NCBI GenBank assembly: GCA_002077045.2
Contig: KZ111142.1
Location: 785,017 to 849,016, forward strand
Length of the DNA stretch: 64,000 bases
Direction of reading: 5' to 3'
DNA from: Rachicladosporium sp. CCFEE 5018
Taxonomy: Eukaryota; Ascomycota; Dothideomycetes; Cladosporiales; Cladosporiaceae
In this document: positions 38,695-49,837 of the stretch, piece after piece
Layout of the letters: each line of letters starts with the position of its first letter
Numbering within the stretch: the stretch's first letter is position 1
Notes under the pieces: generated by a model
Seen by the model: only the letters and a program-made list of their open reading frames with translations
What the model was told of the DNA's origin: nothing
Database searches by the model: none
Position numbers and translations under genes: made by a program

Positions 38695-41367
38695 GGGTGA
38701 TGTTCGGAAAAGACGCGAGTGCGGCTTTTGCGCTTCGATCCGGACCCATTTGTGATGATTGACATGTTGGGCGATGGAGAATAAAACGGACTGTTCAGCA
38801 ATAACAAATTTGTATCTTTTGTACGAGTGCACATATTTATGGACCTTGAGTCTTCTCGGTGACATGTTCATAGATAAACTTCTCCAGAGAACTACTCTGG
38901 TGTAAGCTGGACTACGCCAGTCGGTCACAACACTGCCTGTGAGAGTCCCAAAATTACAATGAAGACACCAGTGAGCAGTGTCGTCGCTCCCTGCTCGTTA
39001 GTGAGTAGGGGTCCCACTATCGCAGTTACGTACGCTTCTAGTAGCACAGGATCGCAGCACAGGAGCGCGCACACTTCTAGAGAAGCGGAGAGAGCACTTC
39101 TCACGTCTCCGTGCGGTCCAAGTCGGAGTTTGCGATTATGTCGAAGTCATGCCCCTGCTGCAGCTTGATCATGTGGCAGGGGACATGGCTTGACGATCAT
39201 GATCTCACGACTTTGCATTGGATCGACTGAGAATATTCAAAGTCTCAACCTCAACCTGACTTCAACGTCTACTATCGCAAGCAGTGGTTCGCGAGCGCAT
39301 GTTTCCGTGCTTAGAAGCGGAGAGCCCTGATCGAGAAAGGCTACTAGTAGAAGCTGGTCGATCGCGTCGGTGATAGCGTGCCGTGAGGGCTGTCTCGCGG
39401 TTGCTGCGCTGTTCAGAGTCTGGTCGTCTCACAGCAAGTATCTCGAAGGCAACCCAACTACAGGACGATAGTGGCGAAGCGTTCGATACATGCTTAGAGA
39501 GTAACGAACCTGTCGTGGAGAAGAGGGCATTTCTCTTTGAAAGTGGTCCAGAAGAGAGCGGTACATGATCATGCCGCCAAATCACCTCATCTACGATTGC
39601 ATGGTACGCAATATTGTCCTTATCGCACCTCATAATCGCGACATGGCTCGCTTACAACCTCAAAGCTATCGACCGGCAAGCGCCGAACTTTTATATGAGG
39701 TGCTTCATCAGATCTGAAGATCCACGCTCAACCAATATGTGAATATGCGCGCAATATATTACAGTACCGGCTGCCGACGCCCAAACGTTGCCAATCTGTC
39801 GATTTGGAGCTACGGGGCTGATGCACGGCGAGCTTGGTGACGGTGATGCAGCTCGTTGCTAGCAAGCGACGTGACAAAGTACCTACTTTGAAGGCACGCG
39901 ATACAGAATGTCTCTGTCCCGAGAAGTCGATCACACGACAACTCACTGGTCATCCCACGCCAGGTCGCTGCCCCAGTCCGGGGATGATTGCTATTACGTG
40001 TAGGCGCGATTTCTATCGCGGCACGCGAGTGACAGAAGAAGCGGACCGCTGAGCAACTTACTATGGACGACAACGCTAACATATGCCGCACCCAAAGCAT
40101 TCCAACGTTCCTAGGCTATCAGGGAGTACAGTCTCTTCCGGAATGTCTCCTAGGCAGCGTTAAAAGTAATTTGCTGCAGCGGTGCAGTTCATTCAAGCAG
40201 TATCGACTGCGCAGATCTCTGGAGTGGTCCGCTTCTTCTGTCATTCGCGAGCTCGGTCAAGCGAGCGCTATGCCGACTTCTCCACAGGCGTTTCGTGCTT
40301 GGACCGAATGCACTTCTGTCCGGACTCCACTCCTTTGGCGAGTAGCGGAGCCGACCGTTTAGCGTCTCCATGATCTACAGGACCAAAGGTCAACCTCAAT
40401 CGGCGACCAGTCTTACGATGTTGTGAGGGCAAGGCCAAGAACCTGGCGTTGCATCGCGCTGGCCGTTCCTGCCGCGGACGCAGGCCATTCTTGTGCTCTG
40501 CCAATCCGCAGCAGCTGTCCAAGCAAGCCGCCCAACGGTCCTCCCGCGTAGAAGGCTGCGTGGAAGATGCTTATCGCGTCTGTGCGCAGAGATAACGCAA
40601 GACCTTGCCCGCGGCTATTCAATGGGCGCTGGAGATTGGAGGGTGGCATCAGTGGCGTCTTGACTTGCGTCAAAGTGCCTGCAGGTGATCGGGCATGACG
40701 GCCGTTTGTCTTCTTGTGTGCGTATCGCCGGCAGCGGTTCGAAGGCGTCTGGCAGAGGCGTAGGGAGGCAAAGACGGAAAGGCAGGCACCCGGGTGTGAC
40801 TCTGCACGTTCGCAGCACGAGACGGACAGGGACCCCACGCCTCTGGTGCACGGTTCGTGAGGTGGTGGGGTTTGAAGGGTGTTCGACGACATGCTCGTGT
40901 GTGCCTTACTCTGATCAACGTCGCGGTGCTAATCAGGAGGACGTGATGGACATCGGAGATTCGTCCTGTCGTGGCGACTTCGCGGAGATAGCGTGATCAT
41001 GGCACCAGATGCAAACCCTCGTCGCCACCCGTCTTCAGCATTTCGCGCGCAGAACAAGGGCATTGGATCGAGCTTGTCTCGCGGTACCTTGCCAATAGAT
41101 TTTCCGGCCTACATGACAATGCGACATGGGACCCATTCAAAGTCCCCTCTCTACTAGAGGCAGCGCTAAGAAGGCATGAATCTGCCTGCGATCTAACCCT
41201 GTGCCTATAGACTCGCGACTTGCTGGGCCCTGCTGATATTAGGGTGACGGTCGAGAGCTGTGTCGCCGTGTCGCTGAATTGTTACCTTCCTCAATCGTGT
41301 ATTTGTTCGTTTCACAACTCCCGTCAAGGTTTCGTGTGGCACCAAGCGGTTGTTGCACTACACCATC
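38695..41367. other. Long intergenic region; no gene accepted
   Basis: 2.7 kb between CYC8 and the Zn2Cys6 regulator. Open frames, including a 159-codon minus-strand frame at 40413-40892, show no family features. The notable structure is an inverted repeat at 40025-40248. The last few hundred bases are probably the promoter and 5' UTR of the regulator. Confidence 0.45.
40025..40248. repeat. Imperfect inverted repeat, 23-nt arms, 178-nt spacer
   Basis: Arms 40025-40047 and 40226-40248 are reverse complements with one mismatch; the core is TGACAGAAGAAGCGGACC and its complement. The spacer has no open frame of note. Confidence 0.7.
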
Positions 41368-43848
41368 ATGGCCGCCGCTGCTGTCGAACTCCCGGCACCG
41401 ACTACCACACCCACGGCGACATCTCCTGTCAGGAAGCGGAGAAGAAAGACGGGTACTGGTGGTGCACAGGATGACTGCTTTGCTTGCCGGAAACGCGGTG
41501 TGGGATGCGACCGGAAGAGACCGTATTGCACGCCGTGCATTGACATTGGGAAGGAATGCTCGGGGTACAAAACTACTTTGACATGGGGTGTTGGTGTGGC
41601 TAGCAGAGGCAAGCTGCGTGGTCTAGCATGTCCGATTGCAAACAAGAATGTGGATGGGAGTGACATCAACCCCGTGAAGGAGGATGTCAACGTGGCGAAG
41701 CGACGGAAGAGTTCGGTGACACAGCCCAAGGTAGAGCCCGGAACTGGAGCATCGCAGCTGCCATTGTCTGCACATCTGCCCGCGACCACTCAGCCATACG
41801 GGTCAGCCAGTATACCAATACCCGTGCCGCAGACGATCTGGCATCACACTGGTTTTCAAGACCATGCAGCTTCACGGTCGACTGGGGGCAGCCGCCAAAT
41901 GGCCCCTCCGCCTCGATTGCAGACCATTGTGCCACCGCACTTTGATCATAGTCCATACCCGCTGTCAGCAGCGTCAGTGGGATCATTCGCCAACGAATGG
42001 GATTCGCCAATGGACTACCCACAAACTCCTGGCTCTGTCGTCTTTCCGGACCAGTTCCCGACATCTATGCCTAGCTATGTTGACAACGCATCCATGAGTT
42101 CTTCGGCAGATTCGTACCAGCAGTCTCTTGCCAGTCTGGACGTTCTACAAAACAACAGCACATTCGAGAACACGAGTGCCATTGAGAACAGCCACCCAGA
42201 GCTCAACAGCTTCAGCAACATCATGTTCGACGACAACTTCTTGACTGGTCAGGACCAATCGCCACCAGATGAAGCTCTTGATGGTAACCAGCTATCGCTG
42301 CTAAACGCACAATTCAGTAACCCGTTTTTCTACCTCACACCACGATTACAGTCACTCATGACCTACTACGACCAGCACGTTTGCCCGTACCTCGTCACAT
42401 TCGACGGACCCAGTAATCCCTACCGCATGCACATCATCCAGCTCGCGTCGCAGAACGAAGGGCTGCAAAATGCGATTGCCGCACTGGCCACGAACAACAT
42501 GCGCATGCGCAAGATCGAGTCACGGAAGACCGGCTTCATCGAGGAGATCACGGAAGCCTTTGACGGCCAAGACCCAACGCGACCGACAGCAGAGGAGAGC
42601 TGCTACAAGCAAATGTCGATAGAGCAGCTGAACATGCAGCTGACAGATCCTCACGCTGCACAGGACGACTCGGTACTCGCCACACTGCTGATACTCTGCC
42701 TGTTTCATGTCTGCGACAGCGGCTTCAGCAAATTCAAGACGCAGCTTGCCGGCGTGCAGAAGCTGATGTCGATGCGAAGTCCACAGACGAGGAGCAACTT
42801 CACAGCATGGGTGGAAATGTTCTTCACCTGGTTCGATGTCATGACTAGCACAGTCAATGATCGCGAGGCGCAGATCCAGGGTGACAGTATTGACATGCTG
42901 GACTTCTCCGCCAATCTTGGCGCCCTGGAACAGTTCTCAGGCTGTGATGGTCGACTTTTCAAGCTGATCGCGAGACTTGGGCGACTCAACCTGCTTTCGC
43001 AAGGTAGGGAAGTCAGCTCGCAGCCCAAGTCCGGCGAGACGACACCACGGGCTACACCCATGCCCAAGCGCCCGTTCCGCTACCCTCGATCCAAGCGCAA
43101 TACTGGCATGCGTAGCGGACCTCGCTCACTCATTGCCGCAGACTACGCTTTCATCGATGGCAACGGCTGGGGTAGTCCCATAATTCCTGAAGAAGATGCC
43201 AATGACTCCATGCTGCCTGAAGATCCCACGCGACCAGCTTACGATGAGCGCAAAGAGTTCTGGGCCGAGTGGCACGATATCCGCATCCGCTTGCAGGAAT
43301 GGCAGATGGATGTCTCCACGCTGCCCTCGCCCTCAAATTCTACCTCGACTTCGGCGCCGACGCCCGATGCGCCTGCGAACATGGGACCAGAGCAAAGAGA
43401 TCTCGTCCACATCTCCGAGTCCTTCCGCCACTCTGCACTACTCTACATCACACGCCTTGCGCACCCTTTCCTCCCCTCGTCAGCCCCCGAGTTCCAGGCC
43501 CTGGCATCTCAAGCACTGTTTCACATCACCGCCCTCCCAGTCACATCCTGCGTCAACAAATTTCTCCTCTGGCCGCTCTTTATCACGGGCACCGAGTGCG
43601 TAGACGAAGGGCATCGGAACGTCATTCGACAGCGATGCGTGGAGATCCAGCGTGAGAGTGGCTTCTTTAACAACATCAGCGGGCTGGAGGTGTTGGAGCG
43701 GGTGTGGGGAGATGGATGTGTGAGTGGGGTTGGAGGCGAGGTGGAGATGAGTGCTAGACGACGAGATAGTGAGGGTCTGATGGGACGGCAGGCGTTTAGG
43801 TGGAGGAGGGCTATGGATAGGGTGGATGGGGAGTATATTGTTATCTAG
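41368..43848 (+). CDS. Zn2Cys6 transcription factor, Acr-2-like
   Basis: An 826-residue single-exon nuclear regulator. The zinc cluster at residues 37-64 has spacing C-x2-C-x6-C-x6-C-x2-C-x6-C (CFACRKRGVGCDRKRPYC... ending GKEC), preceded by a basic run KRRRK. It is followed by SGYKTTLTWGVGVASRGKLRG, a stretch typical of the fungal group that includes Neurospora acriflavine-sensitivity protein ACR-2. The middle and C-terminal part (from about residue 320: PFFYLTPRLQSLMTYYDQHVCPYLV) fits the fungal-specific regulatory domain (Fungal_trans_2/DUF3468 type). The frame is also open upstream, but only to a TTG, so the ATG at 41368 is used. Target genes are unknown; the ACR-2 link is by family resemblance. 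Confidence 0.85.
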   Translation: MAAAAVELPAPTTTPTATSPVRKRRRKTGTGGAQDDCFACRKRGVGCDRKRPYCTPCIDIGKECSGYKTTLTWGVGVASRGKLRGLACPIANKNVDGSDINPVKEDVNVAKRRKSSVTQPKVEPGTGASQLPLSAHLPATTQPYGSASIPIPVPQTIWHHTGFQDHAASRSTGGSRQMAPPPRLQTIVPPHFDHSPYPLSAASVGSFANEWDSPMDYPQTPGSVVFPDQFPTSMPSYVDNASMSSSADSYQQSLASLDVLQNNSTFENTSAIENSHPELNSFSNIMFDDNFLTGQDQSPPDEALDGNQLSLLNAQFSNPFFYLTPRLQSLMTYYDQHVCPYLVTFDGPSNPYRMHIIQLASQNEGLQNAIAALATNNMRMRKIESRKTGFIEEITEAFDGQDPTRPTAEESCYKQMSIEQLNMQLTDPHAAQDDSVLATLLILCLFHVCDSGFSKFKTQLAGVQKLMSMRSPQTRSNFTAWVEMFFTWFDVMTSTVNDREAQIQGDSIDMLDFSANLGALEQFSGCDGRLFKLIARLGRLNLLSQGREVSSQPKSGETTPRATPMPKRPFRYPRSKRNTGMRSGPRSLIAADYAFIDGNGWGSPIIPEEDANDSMLPEDPTRPAYDERKEFWAEWHDIRIRLQEWQMDVSTLPSPSNSTSTSAPTPDAPANMGPEQRDLVHISESFRHSALLYITRLAHPFLPSSAPEFQALASQALFHITALPVTSCVNKFLLWPLFITGTECVDEGHRNVIRQRCVEIQRESGFFNNISGLEVLERVWGDGCVSGVGGEVEMSARRRDSEGLMGRQAFRWRRAMDRVDGEYIVI

Positions 43849-44265
43849 TGGAGGGAACGTGCAATGACCTGAGGGCTCAAGAGATCATGATCATATGAGG
43901 AAATGCAATCTTGTCCACTCCACTCACGCTGTCCACTCAAGCTTGATCCCGATCGTTCGCAACAACAATCACACTAGACCTGCTGCTCCAATCATTAATC
44001 CATGTGGCGGAGGAGGCAGTCGATATGCCATGTAATGCTGGCGAGCAATTGGACTCGGCCTCGGACTTTGTAACCCCACATCATCGTTTACACGGAACGA
44101 CGTGACTGAGTAAGCTTCAAGTCCGGATGTCGACGACAACACCGGCATTCAGTGCTACATTGTTACCTTATCAGCATTAGTAATATAGCTTGTGCCATCG
44201 CGATGCCTAGCCCTCCTCTCTGGTAACGAAGCGCCCTCGCTAAGACTCTCCCGAGCACAAGCACA
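43849..44265. other. Intergenic; promoter of DPL1
   Basis: 417 bp between two plus-strand genes. Nothing specific recognised. Confidence 0.5.
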
Positions 44266-45960
44266 ATGGCACCCAAGAGCTCCCGCGTGAACTCCCTCAT
44301 CGCGAAGTCTCCCCTCGCCCTCCCTGCGACCCGCCGCGCCGCTCTCACACAGTCCCTCAATGCCCTGCGAAACCTTCTCCTCCTACTTTTCCTCCTCCGC
44401 TATACACGCAAGACATACCTTCATCTCCGAGGCTACGGCTTACTAGGCTCCATCACTCGACTACGGAAACAGATCTGGAAGCAGCTCTACACATACTTCC
44501 TGCGCCTACCACTCGTGCAGTCTAAAGTCCGTGCAGATGTCGACAAAGCCGTTCTAGACCTTCAGACGAAGCTCGTACCCTCTGGGCCTGGCGTGGTGAA
44601 CTACACAAGTCTACCTGCGAAAGGATGGAGTGGCGAGGATGTGCGGAAGGAACTGGAGAGACTGGGGGACATGAAGCACACGCGATGGGAAGACGGACGA
44701 GTAAGCGGCGCAGTCTACCACGGCGGGAATGAGCTTGCAGAACTTCAGGCTGAAGCCTTCAAACGCTTCGGCGTCGCAAACCCAATACATCCAGACGTCT
44801 TTCCCGGGGTGCGGAAGATGGAAGCAGAAGTCGTGGCCATGGTGCTGTCCCTCTTCCACGCGCCTGAAGGTGGTGCGGGCGTGAGCACAAGCGGTGGTAC
44901 AGAATCGATCCTCTCCGCGGTCCTCGGTGCGCGGCAAAGGGCCTACGCTGAACGCGGTGTGCGGGAACCCGAGATCATTCTACCAGAGACGGCACATACG
45001 GCTTTCAGGAAGGCCGGCGAATACTTCAACATCAAAGTTCACCTTGTCCCCTGCCCAGCACCCAGCTACCGCGTCTCGCTTTCCCACGTCAAACGCCTCC
45101 TGAACAGCAACACCATCCTGCTTGTCGGCTCCGCGCCAAACTTCCCCCACGGAATCGTAGACGACATTCCAGCTCTCTCGACGCTAGCGCTCAAGCACCG
45201 CCTGCCACTACACGTCGACTGCTGTCTCGGCAGCTTCATGATCGCCTTCCTCGCCAAATCCGGCTTCGAAGCACCAGACTTCGATTTCCGCGTCCCAGGC
45301 GTGACGAGTATAAGCGTCGACACGCACAAGTATGGTTTCGCGCCAAAGGGCAATAGCGTAGTGCTTTACCGTTCCGCAGCGCTGCGGGCATGGCAATACT
45401 ACATCTGCCCTGACTGGAGTGGTGGCGTGTACGCCTCGCCCGGCATCGCTGGCTCGAGACCCGGAGCGCTGATAGCGGGCTGCTGGGCGAGCTTGATGAG
45501 CTTAGGCGAGGAAGGCTATATAAGCCACTGCGTGCAGATTGTTGGCGCTGCGAAGCAGCTCGAAGATGCTGTTCGCACCTCCCCGGCGCTCAAGCATAGT
45601 CTCCGCGTTATCGGCAAGCCTCTAGTCAGCGTCGTGGCGTTTCGCTCCCCAATCAATGCGCCCGTGGACGAACATCTCGTTGACCTGTATGCTGTTGCTG
45701 ACGGGATGAGCCATGGAGGCTGGCATCTGAATGCTCTGCAAGACCCGCCTGGGATACATGTTGCGGTTACGTTGCCTGTAGCTCGGGCTATTGGGGACTT
45801 GATCAGTGATCTGGAGGCTGTGGTTGGGGAGTGTAGGGGCAAGACTGATGGGACGAAGGGAGATGCGGCGGCATTGTATGGAGTTGCTGGGGCGTTGCCG
45901 GATAAGAGTGTGGTCAGAGAATTGGCTGGTGGCTTCCTAGATACGCTGTATAAGACCTAG
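44266..45960 (+). CDS. DPL1: Sphingosine-1-phosphate lyase
   Basis: PLP enzyme of the endoplasmic reticulum that cleaves phosphorylated sphingoid bases to a fatty aldehyde and phosphoethanolamine. 564 residues, one exon, usual length. A single N-terminal membrane segment (LLLLLFLLRYTRK) is followed by a luminal-to-cytosolic linker. The group-II decarboxylase-like fold shows SGAVYHGG, ANPIHPDVFPGVRKMEAEVV, STSGGTESIL, LHVDCCLGSF, and the Schiff-base Lys in SVDTHKYGFAPKGNSV. Then come WSGGVYASPGIAGSRPG and the C-terminal MSHGGWHLNALQDPPGIH. All are conserved in Dpl1/SGPL1. The start at 44266 is the first ATG. Confidence 0.95.
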   Translation: MAPKSSRVNSLIAKSPLALPATRRAALTQSLNALRNLLLLLFLLRYTRKTYLHLRGYGLLGSITRLRKQIWKQLYTYFLRLPLVQSKVRADVDKAVLDLQTKLVPSGPGVVNYTSLPAKGWSGEDVRKELERLGDMKHTRWEDGRVSGAVYHGGNELAELQAEAFKRFGVANPIHPDVFPGVRKMEAEVVAMVLSLFHAPEGGAGVSTSGGTESILSAVLGARQRAYAERGVREPEIILPETAHTAFRKAGEYFNIKVHLVPCPAPSYRVSLSHVKRLLNSNTILLVGSAPNFPHGIVDDIPALSTLALKHRLPLHVDCCLGSFMIAFLAKSGFEAPDFDFRVPGVTSISVDTHKYGFAPKGNSVVLYRSAALRAWQYYICPDWSGGVYASPGIAGSRPGALIAGCWASLMSLGEEGYISHCVQIVGAAKQLEDAVRTSPALKHSLRVIGKPLVSVVAFRSPINAPVDEHLVDLYAVADGMSHGGWHLNALQDPPGIHVAVTLPVARAIGDLISDLEAVVGECRGKTDGTKGDAAALYGVAGALPDKSVVRELAGGFLDTLYKT

Positions 45961-46318
45961 AACGTTCTAGCGTCTGATAATGAAGTTGCAATGTCGGGGT
46001 CCGCGGTTCATGGGTCGTGATTGCCTTCCTACATAGTGAACGCAATGGGGCAGGAGGGACTCGACACTCTTGGCAAGGACGAACGTTGCATTGATTGAGG
46101 AGATCATTGAGACGAGGGAAGCACATGACAAGGCATTGATGGGTTGTCTAGCTTAAGCAGCGTCTGCAGCCATGTACCTTGACTCTCTTACTGTGGCTTT
46201 CTTCTGCTGAACATCTACCTCTCCTCTCGGCAGTCCAGCTCACATGATCATCTTGCAGCATCTACCATCCATCAGCCCCAACAGCGCCAGCGGCGCCATT
46301 GTTGCCTGCATCGCCCTC
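45961..46318. other. Convergent 3' spacer
   Basis: Between the DPL1 and RPS10 stops. No gene. Confidence 0.5.
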
Positions 46319-46965
46319 CTAAGACGAAGCCGGAGGCGCGCCGCGACCACGGCCGAAGCCACCACGCTGCTCACGGTCACGGTCACCACGCTCGCCGCCG
46401 AAGCTGGGAGCGAAGCCACCCGGAGCACCACCCTCCTTTCCTTCTCCAGCGTCGCGACGACGGTATCCGCCCTCACGGTCGCCACGGGGAGGTCCACCAC
46501 GTCCACCGCCGCGACGCTCACCACCACGGTCGCCGTCGGCTCCGAGCATGCCGCGGGGAGGGGCGTGGGAGCGGGCTTGCTTGACATGGGTTTGCGGGAC
46601 GATCTCAGCGGGGAGGTGGAGCCATTCGCGGAGGTAGTCGAGACCCTCCGGGGTGAGCGTGTAGTAATACCACTGCCAGCTGAACTGGGTCTTGAGGTAT
46701 CCGCGGGAGTTGAGGGATTGGCAGGCCTTGATGACCTGGTGTGAATGTCAGTAATGGGACTCGTTGTCGGTACTGAGTGATTACGCTTACGAAGAGGTTC
46801 TTGGTGTCAATCTCGGGGTGCTTGGGGAGGTTGAAATCTTTCTTGGCGACGAGAACACCCTCGCGGAAGAGTGCCTCGTGAATGAGCTTGCGGTCGGCCT
46901 TGGGGATCAACCTGAAGAATGTCAGTACTGCGGTTATATCTCTGGTGCGCGCACGGAACTTACAT
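46319..46965 (-). CDS. RPS10: 40S ribosomal protein S10 (eS10)
   Basis: Small-subunit ribosomal protein, 179 residues. Coding exons: the first two bases (AT, 46964-46965), then 46791-46911 and 46319-46735. The initiator ATG is split by a 52-nt intron (46912-46963): the donor GTAAGT uses the G of the genomic ATG, and the G after the TTCAG acceptor completes the codon. This yields MLIPKADRKLIHEALF, the conserved S10 start. A second intron (46736-46790) separates NLF from VIKACQSLNSRGYLKTQFSWQWYYYTLTPEGLDYLREWL. The C-terminal tail from about residue 105 is an RGG/Asp-rich extension, longer than in yeast. It shares a 528-bp divergent promoter region with SEC17. Confidence 0.92.
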
Positions 46966-47493
46966 CGTGGCGGTTGATGTCGAGGTCGAGAGGATGGGTG
47001 TCGTGTGGTAGATACAGCCTACTTCGAACATTCAATGTTGCAAGTCGCGGTTTGTGTGGTGTGCCAAGATCGGCGCGGGGTCAACCGAAGATCCGTGAGA
47101 GCCTGAGGTCTGCCTTATTAGGTAGTTCGAACTTCACTTTGCAAGAGTTTGGGAGTATTTGGGAATGTAACATCAAGCACAGCCCACATATATGGGCGAG
47201 GAATGATGAAAGTAATCACCGTCTTCAGTCTCGCGATTCAGTTGGCATCGCGCTCGACATGAGCGGCAAAGTTGAGGACGTCGCTCTGAGCAGTGCTGAT
47301 TCGAGCTACGTCAGCCAAATCGGTTGCGCCAGGCACAAGCACTTGACACGAGCTGCGTGTTCTCACGTGTCAGATCCACGTAGTAGTCAACAATTAATGT
47401 CGTGTCTCGTGTCTCGATTCTGATGTAGCTGCGAGCTGTACTTGTAAGGTAGTCCGAACATTGCTCTTGGCCGTTCGCCACTGTCCACCCACC
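46966..47493. promoter_or_regulatory. Divergent promoter region, RPS10 / SEC17
   Basis: 528 bp between the two starts. No specific site was identified by eye. Confidence 0.5.
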
Positions 47494-48469
47494 ATGGACC
47501 CAAGGGCGCTATTCCAAAAGGTAGGTACTTGTTCCATGCCCGATCTCTACAGTCGCTGACCATATTCCAAGGCCGACAAAGCCGCTGCATCAGCAGGCTC
47601 CGGATTCTCCTTCTTCGGCGGCCGCAGCGAAAAGCTTGAGAATGCAGCAGATCTTTACACTCAAGCCGCAAATGCGTTTCGCATGCAAAAGTCGGGCAAG
47701 GAAGCTGGACAAGCTTTCGAGAAGGCAGCCTCGATCCAATCCTCAAAGCTGAATGAGCCCGACGATGCGGCGAACTCCCTAACAGAAGCCTTCAAGGCTT
47801 ACAAGAAGGATGAGCCGGAGGATGCTGCGCGGGTTCTAGAGCAGGCGATAAGTCACTACACCTCGAAAGGTAACTTCAGACGAGCGGCAGGGCACAAGCA
47901 AAACCTCGCGGAGCTGTATGAAACAGAGCTGGGCGACAATAAGCGAGCTGCAGACGCCTACGAGACAGCAGCAGGCTGGTACGAGACGGACAACGCCGAA
48001 GCGTGAGTGACCTCAAGTGCACATAGCGATACACATGTACTGACCTCCACTCAGACTAGCCAACAAGCTATACCTCAAGCTCGCGGACCTCTCCGCCCTC
48101 GCCGGCGACTACCAAAAAGCCACCTCAAACTACGAACGCATCTCCAAATCCGCTATAAATAACAACCTTATGAAATGGAGCGTCAAAGAGTACCTCCTCA
48201 AAGCCGGCATCTGTCACCTAGCCTCCGGCGACACTATAGCCACGAATCGCGCGCTCGAGTCATACCGAGATCTGGACCCCAGCTTCGCGGGCACGAGGGA
48301 GCACCAATTGTTGGTAGATCTAAGTGAGGCTGTGGAGGCTGGGGATCAGGAGGTCTTCGCGGATAAGCTGTTTCAGTATGATCAGATGAGTAAGTTGGAC
48401 AAGTGGAAGACGACGCTTTTGTTGAAAGTTAAGGAGGGGATTGAGGAGAAGGGGGAGGACTTCTCGTAG
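47494..48469 (+). CDS. SEC17: Alpha-SNAP, vesicle-fusion adaptor
   Basis: Cytosolic adaptor that recruits the NSF ATPase to SNARE complexes. Three exons (47494-47520, 47572-48002, 48055-48469) give 290 residues, the normal size. The nine-codon first exon MDPRALFQK joins ADKAAASAGSGFSFFGGRSEKLENAADLYTQAANAF. Successive TPR-like helical hairpins follow (SKLNEPDDAANSLTEAFKAYKKDEPEDAARVLE; AAGHKQNLAELYETELGDNKRAADAYE). The C-terminus LDKWKTTLLLKVKEGIEEK carries the conserved Leu-rich segment that stimulates NSF. The first intron uses an AAG acceptor. ATG context ACCATGG is strong. Confidence 0.95.
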
Positions 48470-48931
48470 AGAGAGGCGAGGTGAGGGGTGATGCATGGAA
48501 TGGCGTTAGGGCAGCGACGTCGACGTATCATGATAGGAGAGCGATAGCGCTCAAATGAATTGAAGCGATACGGTCAAGAATTGCATGGCCAGAGAGCTGT
48601 TTCTCAGGTCGTAACACAATCGTCTGATCTTACGTATCAACGGTCGGGCTTCGACGCCGGCATGGGCAGCAACACTATCCTCTCCTCCAACGTGTGTCGT
48701 AACCGTGAAAGTCGACGCGACACCTACGTGTGCCACTATAAACACTGGCACGATTCTCTAACTCAAAGTACACCGAGATCTGAACGCATTCCGAAGCTGA
48801 TTGTACACACAACGATGAAGAACTGTCGCATCATCCCATGAGCAAGCCACTCTTACTCTTTTCCCACATCTCCCCCCTTCGCCACAGGAGTTCACTGCGG
48901 ACTGGGACATTGGCTTCATAACCCACTAGCC
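48470..48931. other. Intergenic; promoter of CTF8
   Basis: 462 bp between two plus-strand genes. No gene recognised. Confidence 0.5.
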
Positions 48932-49423
48932 ATGCCATCGACACCCATCTACCCAACGACAAGTCCCCAAATACCTCCGGTGTCAAGTCCTCTACCCCCA
49001 CTACTCCAGACTCCATCAGGCCTTGCGCTACTGGAGATCCAAGGTACTCTCAACTCCACTCTCGCACCATCGGCCAACGGGTCCCTGGAAGTCGGCTCTC
49101 TTTCATTTCCTCTCTACGACCCGGACTCACCTCCCGAGGACACTGCCTGGCATAAGAAAGTCTGGCTGTATGTGGGTAAGAATCAGCGAATGACGGGTGA
49201 GGTGAAGAAACTCGCGAAGCCTTTGGCGATGCTGAGGCGAAGGGAAGGGAGTGGTCAGGCAGGGGAAGAGGGAGTGGAGGAGGTTGAGGTGGTGGGAATT
49301 GTGAGATGGAAGGGTAACGTTCATGTCTACCTAATGGCGATGACGGTACTGCTGTGCTGACATCCTGTTGTAGTGCTCTTCACGCAGAGACCCGAGCCCA
49401 TGGGTGCTGGTGGGGGGACTTGA
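48932..49423 (+). CDS. CTF8: Ctf8, subunit of the Ctf18 alternative clamp loader
   Basis: Small nuclear protein that with Dcc1 and Ctf18 forms the RFC-like complex for sister-chromatid cohesion. Two exons, 48932-49313 and 49374-49423, 143 residues. The diagnostic segments are TPSGLALLEIQGTLN, DTAWHKKVWLYVGKNQRMTGEVKKLAKPLAMLRR and, after splicing out a 60-nt intron (GTAACG...TTGTAG), EVVGIVRWKVLFTQRPEPMG, which is the family C-terminus. Without splicing the frame would end in VHVYLMAMTVLLC, which has no family match. Confidence 0.9.
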
Positions 49424-49837
49424 AGACTGATGCGATTCCAATCGGCTCTACAGAGCAGCGGACTGTGGCCACGGACTCGCCTTGCTGCTCAGCGCTGAGT
49501 TCCGAGTTGTCAGAGTAGCGTCCAAGGCAAGGGCAGCGCGGACGATCATCTCTCTGAGAGGACGGCCGTTGCGTGATTAATCCACTACGAGCTTTGCTAA
49601 GAGGGTAAGACGCTCTGGCAACCCCTCCACCCGTGGACGTCATGGGCAACTATGCGGCGCAGCGAAGTAAGCCGACGCAGGTCCCGGCTATACGAGCGAT
49701 GACCACTCAACCGCGCGAGGGGAGAATGAGGAGATCAGTTGGAAAAGTGTGTGTGATGTAAACTAAGTCGCATTGCAATCTATGGTCTATGATATGCGCT
49801 CAAACGCTCCAAATATCTAGACAGATCGACGGTCTCA
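49424..49837. other. Convergent 3' spacer
   Basis: Between the CTF8 and PMC1 stops. No gene. Confidence 0.5.

Noticed and set aside
40413..40892. 159-codon minus-strand frame in the CYC8-regulator spacer
   Set aside because: Starts with ATG, but the composition is Arg/Ser/Pro-rich without motifs. It could be a relic but is not supportable.
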